A DNA stretch of 48,796 nucleotides from Opitutaceae bacterium (lineage in GTDB: Bacteria > Verrucomicrobiota > Verrucomicrobiia > Opitutales > Opitutaceae). Positions 17,964 to 26,914 of the stretch are shown piece after piece; the first letter of the stretch is position 1, and each line of letters begins with the position of its first letter. Under the pieces are notes generated by a model, which saw only the letters and a program-made list of their open reading frames with translations, ran no database searches and was not told where the DNA came from. The stretch is taken from NCBI GenBank assembly GCA_019455245.1, contig JACFMR010000028.1:1-48796 (forward strand), in the 5' to 3' direction. The position numbers were made by a program, and so were the translations under genes.

Positions 17964-18836
17964 ATGAAGCACGCGCGCCGATGCCTGGCCTTGCTGGCGG
18001 TGTGCGGTGCGAGCGTGTTGCCCGCGGAAATCCGCATCGTCGGCAGTGACCTGCTGGCGCCGGTGCTGGCTCCGGCGCTGACGGCATGGGCCCGCGCCGA
18101 GGAACGGGCGGTCGGGACGGATTTCGCGGGCAGTCATGAAGGCTGGCGCGAGTTGCAGGCCGGCCGGGCGGATCTGGCGATCATCAGCTTTGCGCCGGGG
18201 GAAGCCGCGCCCGAGGCCACGTTCGTGACCCTGCCTTTTGCGTGGCACGTGGCGGTCGTGCTGGTGCCGGCCCATCTGCCGTTGGAGCAGGTGTCCCTGC
18301 CCAAGCTCGCCGGCGTATTTGGCGCAGCCGAGGGCGGGGGATGGAAACGCTGGGCCGATCTCGGCGTGAGCGGCGAAATGGCCGCGCGCAACATCCTGCC
18401 CCGGGTGCACCAACCGGCCGGATGCCTCGGGCCCGAGCTCTTCCGCCACCGGGTGTTGCAGGGTCGCCCTTGGCGGGCCGATTTGCCGATCCGGACCGAC
18501 GCCAAGCGACCGGAGCTGGAAACGACGGCCGTGGCCGAGAGCATGATGCTGGTCCCGCTGCCGTGGCCGGAATCCTCGGGCTTCAAGGCGCTCGCCTTGG
18601 CGGGGGCTGCCAATGAACCGGCTTGCCCGCCCACCGCCTATCACGTGCAGCGGGGTAATTATCCGCTGGCCTGGCCGGTGCATGTGGTTTTTCGCCGCGA
18701 ACAGACCCGTGAATTGTATCCCCTGCTGCGCTATCTGCTGGGGGAGGAAGCCGCCGGGCTCTGTGGGCAGATGAACCTGCTGCCCGCACCCGAGGCGGTC
18801 CGGTCCGGGGCGGTCTTCGGACTCGAACATCTTTGA
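17964..18836 (+). CDS. PstS-like periplasmic substrate-binding protein
   Basis: 290 residues with a signal peptide (CLALLAVCGASVLPA). The mature part has the PstS/type II periplasmic binding fold: IRIVGSDLLAPVL, then GSHEGWRELQAGRADLAIIS and HVAVVLVPAHLPLEQVSLPK. No ABC transporter permease or ATPase is near. The gene starts 3 bases after the autokinase stop, so it belongs to the exopolysaccharide block. Its ligand is unknown; in this context it may be an accessory of polysaccharide export and not a phosphate transporter. Confidence 0.8.
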   Translation: MKHARRCLALLAVCGASVLPAEIRIVGSDLLAPVLAPALTAWARAEERAVGTDFAGSHEGWRELQAGRADLAIISFAPGEAAPEATFVTLPFAWHVAVVLVPAHLPLEQVSLPKLAGVFGAAEGGGWKRWADLGVSGEMAARNILPRVHQPAGCLGPELFRHRVLQGRPWRADLPIRTDAKRPELETTAVAESMMLVPLPWPESSGFKALALAGAANEPACPPTAYHVQRGNYPLAWPVHVVFRREQTRELYPLLRYLLGEEAAGLCGQMNLLPAPEAVRSGAVFGLEHL

Positions 18837-18845
18837 AAATAGTCG

Positions 18846-18873
18846 TTGACGACGACCGGTCCGCGCCTAGTTC
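18846..18873 (+). promoter_or_regulatory. probable promoter of the tRNA-Gly gene
   Basis: A -35 box TTGACG at 18846-18851 is separated by 16 bases from TAGTTC at 18868-18873. Transcription would begin about 10 bases before the mature tRNA. The -10 match is weak. Confidence 0.4.
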
Positions 18874-18887
18874 TAGCAACCTGCTCT

Positions 18888-18963
<76 letters not shown>

Positions 18964-18970
18964 TTTTACG

Positions 18971-19010
18971 AAAACCCCGGCAACCCAAAAGGTTGCCGGG
19001 GTTTTCTTTT
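18971..19010 (+). terminator. intrinsic terminator after tRNA-Gly
   Basis: A perfect 15-bp stem AAAACCCCGGCAACC / GGTTGCCGGGGTTTT (18971-18985 and 18991-19005) with a 5-base loop is followed by CTTTT. The A-tract on the other side may also let it end transcription of the convergent DUF4838 gene. Confidence 0.92.
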
Positions 19011-19022
19011 GATCGATTTAAT

Positions 19023-20837
19023 TCAGGGCGGCCAGGTTTCATCAAATGGACTCCATCCGCCCGGATAACGCGCAAAATGGGTCAGTTGCACGCCGCGATG
19101 CAGGTGGTCGATCGTCCTCGCGAGCGGGATGTGTTCGGAAAGCTGCGTGATGCCGGCGGCCATGGCGTCGGCGCGAAAGGCATTGATCAGGGCTTCACGT
19201 CCCGGAGCGTCGACCGGCAGCTGTGCGATCCGCGCAAAGCGCACGGGCAACCGGGCGTGGCGGATACGTGCGAGTTGCTCCGCGTCGGCGGCCAGTTGCT
19301 CCGCCTCGTCAAAGCAGCGATCGGCCAGGTCCAGCAGGGCCGGGGTCAAGTAGTCGCTGTCGGGCCGGTCATAGATGCTGGCGTGCAGGTGCAGGTTGTC
19401 CCGCACGAGCCGGTTGAACGCATCGAGATAGCGGCGGATCGCCGGGCCACCGCGTCCATAGACGCCGGTGAGAAATTCGTCGATCAGCGCGGATTCATCC
19501 GCAGCCGGATCCCACATGAGCTGCGCCAGCACCCAGGCCCGCAGCGCGGCAAATTCCCCGCCGCCGCCGGGCGGATTGGCGCCTTGGGCGAACACGCCCT
19601 TCACGTGGTGGCGCGCAAAGAGGCGCAGGTTGGCGGCCAGTACCCCGAGATTGGGAAACGGCAGCACGTAGTTCGCGAAGTTCGTGACGTAATCCCAGAC
19701 ATAGAGCCGCTCGCAAATCCGGCTCCACGCCTGCAGGTCTTCCACAAACGTCGCGCCGGTGCCGGCTTCGTCACGCAACAGCACTTTCTCGCGGCAGGAT
19801 TCCAGCGGGTGGGCGAAACAGCATTCGATGGTGCAGAGCCGCACGATCACGTTGGCACGGGGCCGGGTGACGCGCGGCGGCTTGCGCGTGTAGCGGTAGG
19901 CCAGGGTGTCGATGGCGACGTCGGGGTGGTCGGGTTCAATCGCGGCGGCGATGCGGTTGACGAAGCGGATGAGGCTGCCGCTGAAACTGCCCTCGGCTTC
20001 GTCCACCGCCCGGCACGCGGCGCACTGGCAGGGATTGCCCCGGTCGTTTTGCGAGACGGAGATGATGCGCAGTCCGGGCTCGTGGCTCAGGCGCTCACGC
20101 ACTCCGGCGAGGACGAGTTCAAACACCGCGGGATGCGCAAGACAAAGCTGGGCCTCGTGCCGGAGCCGTTGTCCCCCGACCTCGGAAAAATATTCCGGAT
20201 GTGTGTCGAAGTGACGTTCCACCGGCACGAATTCATTGAACGTGTGCACGAATGGCAGGGCGTAACGCAGCCCGCCGCCGTGCTCCGCGCCGAAGGCCGG
20301 GAAGTGGCCGTTGCACCGGTTGCGGACGGCCCAGTCCGGATCCATGCTCTCGAAACAATAGGGTTCGCGGTATTCAAAGGCCGGCTCGTGGACCTCGTCC
20401 AAGGCGGCGATCGTCGGGCGCGGTTGCCGGGGAATGCGTTTCACCGTCGGCGTGAACCAGCGGCACCCGAGGTGCCGCGCCAGAAAAAGACCCACGCCGT
20501 AAAGCGTGCCCCGCGGGCCGTTGCCGGCGATGAGCAGGGTGTGCCGGCCGGTGCGCAAAACGCATCCTTCTGAACCGAGGGCGGAGAGCCCGGTGGTTGC
20601 CCGGTCCCAGCGTGTGCTTGGCCCCACGTGGATTTCGTTGGGACTGACCGGTGAAGATTCGTCCAGGACGGGGAAGCAGGCCCCGGTGATTTCGCGCAGA
20701 TGATGGGCCAGTTCCGCCGCGGCGTGGCTTTGCCAAGGCGGCGCATCCGCTGCGATGATGATGCGCCAATCCGTGATGCCGTCGGCGGCGAGCACCAGAT
20801 GGGATTGCGCCGGAACGTCGGGAGGCGACGGAGTCAT
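19023..20837 (-). CDS. DUF4838 protein with alpha-glucuronidase-like N-terminal domain
   Basis: 604 residues. The N-terminus (IIIAADAPPWQSHAAAELAH, GNGPRGTLYGVGLFLARHLG) is the alpha-glucuronidase/GH20-type beta domain often found before carbohydrate-active domains. The DUF4838 region follows, with FVHTFNEFVPVERHFDTHPE, ISVSQNDRGNPCQCAACRAV and YVWDYVTNFANYVLPFPNL. The CQCAAC cluster is typical. No signal peptide is visible at the chosen ATG. DUF4838 proteins are common in polysaccharide-degrading Verrucomicrobiota and Planctomycetota; glycosidase activity is suspected but not proven. The gene is divergent from the DksA-like gene. Confidence 0.85.
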   Translation of the reverse strand: MTPSPPDVPAQSHLVLAADGITDWRIIIAADAPPWQSHAAAELAHHLREITGACFPVLDESSPVSPNEIHVGPSTRWDRATTGLSALGSEGCVLRTGRHTLLIAGNGPRGTLYGVGLFLARHLGCRWFTPTVKRIPRQPRPTIAALDEVHEPAFEYREPYCFESMDPDWAVRNRCNGHFPAFGAEHGGGLRYALPFVHTFNEFVPVERHFDTHPEYFSEVGGQRLRHEAQLCLAHPAVFELVLAGVRERLSHEPGLRIISVSQNDRGNPCQCAACRAVDEAEGSFSGSLIRFVNRIAAAIEPDHPDVAIDTLAYRYTRKPPRVTRPRANVIVRLCTIECCFAHPLESCREKVLLRDEAGTGATFVEDLQAWSRICERLYVWDYVTNFANYVLPFPNLGVLAANLRLFARHHVKGVFAQGANPPGGGGEFAALRAWVLAQLMWDPAADESALIDEFLTGVYGRGGPAIRRYLDAFNRLVRDNLHLHASIYDRPDSDYLTPALLDLADRCFDEAEQLAADAEQLARIRHARLPVRFARIAQLPVDAPGREALINAFRADAMAAGITQLSEHIPLARTIDHLHRGVQLTHFARYPGGWSPFDETWPP

Positions 20838-20995
20838 GCGGAGGTTGTGGCGCCGACACCCGATTGACGCAAGTTTGCCCCGGACCGGGAGGGGGCAATT
20901 TATGCTGACGTTTGGGCAATCGTTGCGGAGCGAAAGCACCGGACCGGGAGTAGGGTTGCGGCAGACTTCCATCACCCCAACCAAGCGTCGCGCCC

Positions 20996-21379
20996 ATGCC
21001 TGCCAACAATGCAAAACCCCTTCCCGAGAAGTGGGCCTGGCACTACCGCACTTTGCAGCAGTTGCGCCGTCGGCTGGCCGGTGAACGGGATGAGCACAAG
21101 CAGGAATCCGCGGTGATCTCCGAGATCGAGCCGTCCACGGCCGGGTTTGCCGACACCGTGAGCGACCGCAACGAACGCGACGTGCTGGCCGCGGCCCTGG
21201 CGTTGGAAGAGGGAATGCTGGTCGAAATCGACGCAGCGTTGGAACGCATTCGTGAGGGCACCTACGGCATGTGCGAGTTGACGGGCAAAACCATCCCCGA
21301 TGAACGCCTGCGGGCGTTGCCGTGGACGCGTTTCACCCGCGAGGCGGCCGAGCAGTTGGAAAAAAACCGGCGGCGTTGA
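20996..21379 (+). CDS. DksA/TraR-family protein with degenerate zinc finger
   Basis: 127 residues: an N-terminal helical hairpin (about 15-85) and a C-terminal segment YGMCELTGKTIPDERLRALP that aligns with the DksA/TraR zinc-finger region. Only one of the four zinc-binding Cys is kept, because the second pair is replaced by FTREAAEQ. It is therefore a zinc-less DksA-like protein. The family binds the RNA polymerase secondary channel. The gene precedes a Gfo/Idh/MocA oxidoreductase by 60 bases. Confidence 0.85.
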   Translation: MPANNAKPLPEKWAWHYRTLQQLRRRLAGERDEHKQESAVISEIEPSTAGFADTVSDRNERDVLAAALALEEGMLVEIDAALERIREGTYGMCELTGKTIPDERLRALPWTRFTREAAEQLEKNRRR

Positions 21380-21439
21380 GCTGCAGGGCGGCGCGCACTT
21401 GCCCTCACCGGAGACCTCCGGCAGCGTCGGTGCATCCCC

Positions 21440-22474
21440 ATGAAAACGTTTTCGGTCGGCATTATCGGCTATGGCTGGGCGGCCTCGGCGCACATCGCCG
21501 CCATCAACCAAGGCACGGGCGGACGCGTGACCGCGGTGTATTCCTCGCGTCCGCTCAACGCCGCGGAGTTGTTGCGGCAGCACGGTTCGCCGATCAAGGT
21601 TTATCGCGAGCTCGATGCCATGCTGGCGGATCCGGAGATCGAAGTGGTGTCCATCACCGGCTATCCGTGGGACCACGCAGCGCAGGCGATCGCGGCGGCG
21701 CGGGCGGGCAAGCACATCATCCTGGAAAAGCCCATGGTGCTGGAGCTGGCCGATCTGCGGCGCGTCGAGTCGGCGGTGCGCGCGGCGGGCGTGGGATTTT
21801 GCCTCTGTTTCGAGTGCCGCTGGTCGGAGATGTTTCTCGGGATCAAAGCCATGCTCGACTCGGGCCGCTGCGGCCGCGTGCACTACGGCGAGGTGGATTA
21901 TTATCACGGGTCCGGGCCTTGGTACGGCCAGTATCGGTGGAACATCACGCGCCGCGGCGGCGGTTCCAGCCTGTTGTCCGCCGGCTGCCACGCCCTCGAT
22001 GCGCTGCTGCTTTGCATGGGCGGCGAGGTCGAGGAAGTCATGACCTACGCCACGCAGTCGTCGCATCCGGTTTTTCAAAAATACGAGTACCCGACGACGA
22101 GCGTCACCTTGCTCAAGTTCAAGGACGGCCGGGTGGGGAAGTGCGCGTCGGTGATCGATTGCCATCAGCCGTATTATTTCCACACTCACCTCGTTGGCAG
22201 CGAAGGCAGCATCCTGGATCAGAAATACGCCGTGAACTCGCCCGGCTATGACCGTAGCAGCTGGACCGAGACGGGGCTGCATCCCATCGATTCTGGCGAC
22301 GTGGCCGATCATCCCTATCGCACCCAGTTCGACGCCTTTTTCGCCGCGCTGTCCGGGGGACGGACGATGCCGCTCACGGGCCTCGCCGAGGCGGTGGCGA
22401 CGCATGAGGTGATTTTCGCGGCGGATCGCTCCATCGCGGAGAATCGCCCTGTTAAAATCGCCGAAGTTCGCTAG
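21440..22474 (+). CDS. Gfo/Idh/MocA-family NAD(P)-dependent oxidoreductase
   Basis: 344 residues. The N-terminal Rossmann domain starts VGIIGYGWAASAHIAAINQG. The family signature EKPMVLELADLR begins near residue 95, with the conserved Lys of the EKP motif. The C-terminal alpha/beta domain contains WNITRRGGGSSLLSAGCHAL, where the His after GC is the expected catalytic or substrate-contact residue. Members oxidise or reduce sugars, inositols or related polyols; the substrate cannot be told from sequence. The next gene begins 10 bases after the stop, suggesting one transcript. Confidence 0.92.
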   Translation: MKTFSVGIIGYGWAASAHIAAINQGTGGRVTAVYSSRPLNAAELLRQHGSPIKVYRELDAMLADPEIEVVSITGYPWDHAAQAIAAARAGKHIILEKPMVLELADLRRVESAVRAAGVGFCLCFECRWSEMFLGIKAMLDSGRCGRVHYGEVDYYHGSGPWYGQYRWNITRRGGGSSLLSAGCHALDALLLCMGGEVEEVMTYATQSSHPVFQKYEYPTTSVTLLKFKDGRVGKCASVIDCHQPYYFHTHLVGSEGSILDQKYAVNSPGYDRSSWTETGLHPIDSGDVADHPYRTQFDAFFAALSGGRTMPLTGLAEAVATHEVIFAADRSIAENRPVKIAEVR

Positions 22475-22484
22475 AGCATTGCCC

Positions 22485-23165
22485 ATGCAAGCCGTCGATT
22501 TGTTCACCCTGCCGCCCTCGCTGGCGACCTTTGCCGCGCATTTTCCCGCCGAGTCGGCGCCGTGGGAATGGTTGAAGCACATTGGCCCGGCCCTGGCGGC
22601 CGTCCGGTTTGAGCCGGTGGCTCGCACAGTGCCCCCGGGCGTGCATCTGGAAGGTGCGGTGCATTTGGCGCCCGACGTGAAGCTGCCTCCCTACGCCACG
22701 ATCATCGGTCCGGCCTGGATCGGCGCCGGCACCGAGATCCGGCCCGGTGCCTATATCCGCGGCAATGTCATAGCCGGTGCCGGTTGCGTGTTGGGCAACG
22801 CCTGTGAATTCAAGAACTGCCTGCTGCTCGACGGCGTGGAAGTCCCGCATTTCAGCTACGTGGGCGATTCGATTCTGGGCAACCGCGCCCACCTCGGCGC
22901 CGGGGTGGTGTGTTCCAATCTTCGCCTCGACCGGCGGCCGGTGACCGTGCGTCTGGAAAACCACGAGATCGACACCGGCCTGCGCAAGTTTGGCGCGATC
23001 CTCGGCGACGGGGCCGAGGTGGGCTGCAACGCCGTGCTCAATCCCGGCTCGATCCTGGGCCGGCGCGCCCTCGTGATGCCGCTCACGGCCTTTGCCGGTT
23101 ATCTGCCCCCTGGCATGATCGCCCGCGACCGCGCGGCCCGGGCGGTGATTCCGCGCCGGGACTAG
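22485..23165 (+). CDS. left-handed beta-helix nucleotidyl/acyltransferase-like protein
   Basis: 226 residues. The central part (about 50-200) is a hexapeptide-repeat left-handed beta-helix (IIGPAWIGAGTEIRPGAYIR, GNVIAGAGCVLGNACEFKNC, GDGAEVGCNAVLNPGSILGR), like the C-terminal acetyltransferase domain of GlmU. The N-terminal pyrophosphorylase domain is missing. VPHFSYVGDSILG resembles the GlmU acetyl-CoA/GlcN-1-P site. A sugar-phosphate acetyltransferase role is plausible. I prefer the ATG at 22485 over a TTG 6 bases upstream. The gene lies between the Gfo/Idh/MocA gene and trpS. Confidence 0.8.
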   Translation: MQAVDLFTLPPSLATFAAHFPAESAPWEWLKHIGPALAAVRFEPVARTVPPGVHLEGAVHLAPDVKLPPYATIIGPAWIGAGTEIRPGAYIRGNVIAGAGCVLGNACEFKNCLLLDGVEVPHFSYVGDSILGNRAHLGAGVVCSNLRLDRRPVTVRLENHEIDTGLRKFGAILGDGAEVGCNAVLNPGSILGRRALVMPLTAFAGYLPPGMIARDRAARAVIPRRD

Positions 23166-23253
23166 AAAAAATCTTTCTCGTTCTCCCCGGCGTTCTCGTT
23201 CTCTCTATCCGGTCCCGGGGCTGGCATTCCGCCGCTCCGGCCCGTTTTTCACC

Positions 23254-24219
23254 ATGAGAATCCTTTCCGGCATCCAGCCTTCCGGCACCCTGCACATCGG
23301 CAACTACTTCGGCATGATGCTGCCCGCGATCGAGCTGCAGGAGCGCGGCGAGGCCTACTATTTCATCGCCGACTACCATTCGATGACGTCGCTGTTCGAC
23401 GCCGCGGAGCGCCGGCGCAACTCGCTTGATGTGGCGCTCGACTTCCTCGCCTGCGGGCTGGACCCGCAGAAGAGCGTTTTCTTCCGCCAAAGCGATCTGC
23501 CCGAAGTTTGCGAGCTCACCTGGATTCTGGGCACCCTGACGCCGATGGGCCTGCTGGAGCGCGCCCACAGCTACAAGGACAAGACCGCGAAGGGCATTTC
23601 GCCCAACTTCGGTTTGTTTGCCTACCCGGTGCTCATGGCCGCTGACATTTTGCTCTACGATTCGCAGGTCGTGCCGGTGGGCAAGGACCAGAAGCAGCAC
23701 GTCGAGATGACGCGCGACATCGCCATCAAGTTCAACCTGACCTACGGCGAGACCTTCGTGGTGCCGGATTCGGAAATCCGCGAGAGCGTGGCCACTGTGC
23801 CCGGGCTCGACGGCCAGAAGATGAGCAAGAGCTACGGCAACACGATCGACCTCTTCGGCGAGGAGAAGGCGGTGCGCAAAAAAATCATGTCCATCGTCAT
23901 GGACAGCCGCACGCCGCAGGAACCCAAGCCCGATGCGGACAGAAATCTTGCCATCCAATTGCTCAAGCTCGTTGCACCGGCGGAAGTGGCGACGGATTTT
24001 GAACACCGGCTGCGCGAGGGCGGTCTCGGGTACGGCGACCTGAAGAAGGCGCTGTTTGAGCACTACTGGAATTATTTCGCCCCGCACCGCGCCAAGCGTG
24101 CCGAGCTCGCGGCCAACCTCGATTACGTGAACAGCGTCCTGCAGCAGGGCGCCGAGCGCGCCCGTGCCACGGCCGGCAAGGTGCTGGAGCGCGCGCGCCG
24201 CGCCTGCGGATTGGGTTGA
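23254..24219 (+). CDS. trpS: tryptophan-tRNA ligase
   Basis: 321 residues, normal length for a class I TrpRS. The HIGH motif appears as HIGN at 14-17 after SGIQPSGTL, and the KMSKS motif is at 189-193 (DGQKMSKSYGN). Between them are YHSMTSLFDA and FAYPVLMAADILLYDSQVVP, typical of bacterial TrpRS. It charges tRNA-Trp in the cytoplasm. A pyrimidine-rich stretch of 88 bases separates it from the beta-helix gene. Confidence 0.97.
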   Translation: MRILSGIQPSGTLHIGNYFGMMLPAIELQERGEAYYFIADYHSMTSLFDAAERRRNSLDVALDFLACGLDPQKSVFFRQSDLPEVCELTWILGTLTPMGLLERAHSYKDKTAKGISPNFGLFAYPVLMAADILLYDSQVVPVGKDQKQHVEMTRDIAIKFNLTYGETFVVPDSEIRESVATVPGLDGQKMSKSYGNTIDLFGEEKAVRKKIMSIVMDSRTPQEPKPDADRNLAIQLLKLVAPAEVATDFEHRLREGGLGYGDLKKALFEHYWNYFAPHRAKRAELAANLDYVNSVLQQGAERARATAGKVLERARRACGLG

Positions 24220-24300
24220 GCCGGAGCGCGTGAGCAGGTCGGTGCGTCTGTCGCCCGGCCTGTCTGCGCATGGCTTGCGTCAACGTTTCGGGCTGTCAGC

Positions 24301-24948
24301 ATGCCGCGCATGCACTTGGAGGACATGCGCCGCAATTATGCCGCCCGTTCGCTTGATCTGGCCGATCTCAACCCGGACCCGTTTGCGCAATTCGATCACT
24401 GGATGCGCGAGGCCATCGAGACGGAAGTGCTCGAACCCAACGCCATGGCGCTGGCCACCGCGGATGCCTCGGGCCGGCCCAATCTGCGCACGGTGTTGCT
24501 CAAGGCGTTTGATGAGCGCGGGCTGGTGTTCTACACCAATTACGAAAGCGCGAAGGCGCGCGACATCGCGGCCAATGACCGCGTGGCGCTCATGTTCACC
24601 TGGTTGCCGTTGGAGCGGCAGGTGGTCATCACCGGCACGGCGGCCAAGATCTCAACGACCGAGTCGCTGAAGTATTTTCTGTCGCGGCCGCGGGACAGCC
24701 AGATCGGGGCTTGGGCCTCGCACCAGAGCAAGGTCATCACCACGCGGTCGCTGCTGGAAACCAAGTTTGCCGAGATGAAGGCGAAGTTTCAGCGCGGCGA
24801 GATACCGCTGCCCGATTACTGGGGCGGTTTCCGCGTGACGCCGGTAACCTTCGAATTCTGGCAGGGCCGGCCCAACCGGCTGCACGACCGGTTTCGCTAT
24901 CAGGCGACGGCGGACGCAGGCTGGAAAATCGAGCGTCTGATGCCCTGA
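24301..24948 (+). CDS. pdxH: pyridoxamine 5'-phosphate oxidase
   Basis: 215 residues with the standard PNPOx layout: AMALATADASGRPNLRTVLL near 50, FYTNYESAKARDI with the FMN-binding region, then VVITGTAAKIS and SLKYFLSRPRDSQIGAWAS. The C-terminal dimerisation segment is FEFWQGRPNRLHDRFRY. It oxidises PNP or PMP to pyridoxal phosphate using FMN and oxygen. Downstream it converges on the TonB-C gene, with a terminator between them. Confidence 0.96.
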   Translation: MPRMHLEDMRRNYAARSLDLADLNPDPFAQFDHWMREAIETEVLEPNAMALATADASGRPNLRTVLLKAFDERGLVFYTNYESAKARDIAANDRVALMFTWLPLERQVVITGTAAKISTTESLKYFLSRPRDSQIGAWASHQSKVITTRSLLETKFAEMKAKFQRGEIPLPDYWGGFRVTPVTFEFWQGRPNRLHDRFRYQATADAGWKIERLMP

Positions 24949-24960
24949 GTTTTGCGGTGA

Positions 24961-25003
24961 AAAAGCAAAGCCGCCGGGGCGAAGGATTCGCCGCCGACGG
25001 CTG
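24961..25003 (-). terminator. terminator between pdxH and the TonB-C gene
   Basis: On the minus strand an imperfect GC-rich stem (24988-25003 with 24970-24984; AGCCGTCGG.. against ..CGGCGGCT) is followed by TTGCTTTTT. It would stop transcription of the minus-strand gene at 25035-25388, and may act weakly on pdxH too. Confidence 0.65.
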
Positions 25004-25034
25004 CGGTGGGATCCGATGGGCCGGAGCGCGCCGA

Positions 25035-25388
25035 TCAGCTGGCGGAGAATTCCACCGGCAGGATCACGCGCTGCCTGACCGGCGTGCCGTTCTTCACGAC
25101 CGGCGTGAACTGCCATTGCTTGATGGCCTTGGTCACGCTGACGGTGAGATCGCGGTCGAAGTGGCTGAGGATCTTGATGTCGTGCGGCTGGCCGTTCTCA
25201 TCGATCACGAAAGTCACCTCGATCGTTTCGCCGAGGTATTCCCGCGGCATGGAGGTGGGCTTGACGACTTTTGTGGGATGGGGGGCGGCGAGCGGCTCAA
25301 GTGTCATCCCGAGGCCGGCGGCAAAAAGGGCCGATGGAAGGATGGCGCTGACGAGAAGGATACCGACTGACTTTTGGAACGTATTCAT
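25035..25388 (-). CDS. small exported TonB C-terminal domain protein
   Basis: 117 residues: a signal peptide or anchor (VGILLVSAILPSALFAAGLG) followed directly by a TonB_C-like domain (VTFVIDENGQPHDIKILSHF, TKAIKQWQFTPVVKNGTPVR). The proline-rich spacer of true TonB is absent and ExbB/ExbD genes are not near. It is therefore unlikely to be a working energy transducer on its own; stand-alone TonB_C proteins of this kind are common and poorly understood. Confidence 0.8.
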   Translation of the reverse strand: MNTFQKSVGILLVSAILPSALFAAGLGMTLEPLAAPHPTKVVKPTSMPREYLGETIEVTFVIDENGQPHDIKILSHFDRDLTVSVTKAIKQWQFTPVVKNGTPVRQRVILPVEFSAS

Positions 25389-25561
25389 GAGAGGAAGTCC
25401 GCAGGGGCGGAACATTGAGCGTTGGAGGTTCGGACTGTCGCCTCGTGTTGTGCCAAGGTCGTATGCAAGAACCCGGCAAACTTCCCGAAGTTACAATTTT
25501 TTTGGTCGCAGCGGTTTTCCGCCGTGATGAACGGCCGTCAAAGGCGAACCGTTGCGCCGGT

Positions 25562-26914
25562 TCAGGCCTGCGTGGCGGGAAAAATCTCAGCGAGACATTC
25601 GTCCAGCAGTCCGGTGCGCACCGCGAGATCAAGCACGGTGAAACGCCGCCGGATATGGCAGGCGCGGAGGAAGGAATTGCGCAACCGTGTTCGCGTGAGT
25701 CCGATGGCCTCCGGCGTTACCGGGGCGCCGACCAGTTCCAGGTTGCGGCGCAATTCCGTCGCCGGCGGCAGGTGGGCCCGCAGGCGGTCGCGCAGTTGCG
25801 GCCAGCGGGTTTTCAATTGCTGCAACTGAGTTTGCAGCTCCTCGCGCGAAGGATGCTTGAGCTGCGCCTCGCGCAGGGGAGTGGTGATAAAATCGGCATC
25901 GGCGAACATCGTCCGTATTTGATCCCTGGCTACGGACCAATCGGGCCAGGCGGCGCCGCAGGCCGCGACATCGAGTTGCTCCAGCGGCCGGCGCAGCAGC
26001 GCCTCGTAAAGCGCGGCCACGGCAAGGGTGGCGACACCGACCTTGAAACCGTGCGACGGGGCGCCGTCATCACCCGTGAGGTGCTCCATGTCCCACAAAT
26101 GGCTGAACTGATGTTCGGCCCCCGAGGCGGGCCGGCTCGTTTGGTGGCGCTGCATGGCGAAGCCGCCCAGCATCAGGCCCGCGGTCAGCGCCGCGATGGC
26201 GGCGGGATCACCGGTGCGGGCTTGGGCGGGAGCGACCAGCGCAGCGCGGAGATCGGCCTGCACGATGTCCCAGACCACGGCATCGATGGGCTCAACGCCG
26301 AGTGCATCGGCGAGAATCCAGTCGGCGCCGGCGGTGAGCTTGGCCTGCAGGTCGGCATAGCCGGATGCCGTCATCGCGGACGGTGCGGCGGCCAGAATTT
26401 CCATATCGGCCAGCACCGCCTGCGGGGCGGGGCAGGCGAAAGTTTGTTTCGAACCGTCACGTGTGATGGAGGCGCCGTAGGCGGTGTAGCCGTCCATCGA
26501 GGCCGCGGTCGCCACACAGAGATAGGGCCGGCCGACGAGATGCGCGGCCAGTTTCACCAGGTCGTTGATTGTACCGGAGCCGACCGCGACCGGCACGGCA
26601 TCGTGCCGCCCAAAGTTTTCCTGCAGGGTTTCGACCCAGCGGTATTCCGCATACAGTCCCTGGGCCGGAAGGATGACCGGATCGGCATTGGTCAGGCCGG
26701 CGGCGGTGAGTGCGTCCTGCACGGTGATGCCCGCCACGGCAAACGTGGTGGTGTCGGCCACGACGAGGGCTTTTTTGCCGGGAAACTGGTCCGCGAACAG
26801 CGCCGCACAGTGTCGCAGTGCGCCCGGCTCGATCAGCAGTGCCTTCGTTTCGCGCGCCAGGGCAAGCGCCGCGGCGAGGCGATCGGAACCGGCGGATGAT
26901 GGGGTGGCGGACAT
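25562..26914 (-). CDS. araM: sn-glycerol-1-phosphate dehydrogenase, AraM/EgsA type
   Basis: 450 residues of the iron-containing alcohol dehydrogenase superfamily. The nucleotide-binding GSGTINDLVK is at 112-121 and ATAASMDGYTA at 135-145; both are hallmarks of the G1P dehydrogenase branch. Metal-binding His residues are expected in GAEHQFSHLWDMEH and APSHGFKVGV. The family reduces DHAP to sn-glycerol-1-phosphate, the stereoisomer used for archaeal-type lipids. The start codon overlaps the stop of the phosphodiesterase gene (TGATG), and it is the last gene of a six-gene lipid/shikimate operon. No GGGP synthase is in the window, so the fate of the product is unknown. Confidence 0.88.
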   Translation of the reverse strand: MSATPSSAGSDRLAAALALARETKALLIEPGALRHCAALFADQFPGKKALVVADTTTFAVAGITVQDALTAAGLTNADPVILPAQGLYAEYRWVETLQENFGRHDAVPVAVGSGTINDLVKLAAHLVGRPYLCVATAASMDGYTAYGASITRDGSKQTFACPAPQAVLADMEILAAAPSAMTASGYADLQAKLTAGADWILADALGVEPIDAVVWDIVQADLRAALVAPAQARTGDPAAIAALTAGLMLGGFAMQRHQTSRPASGAEHQFSHLWDMEHLTGDDGAPSHGFKVGVATLAVAALYEALLRRPLEQLDVAACGAAWPDWSVARDQIRTMFADADFITTPLREAQLKHPSREELQTQLQQLKTRWPQLRDRLRAHLPPATELRRNLELVGAPVTPEAIGLTRTRLRNSFLRACHIRRRFTVLDLAVRTGLLDECLAEIFPATQA

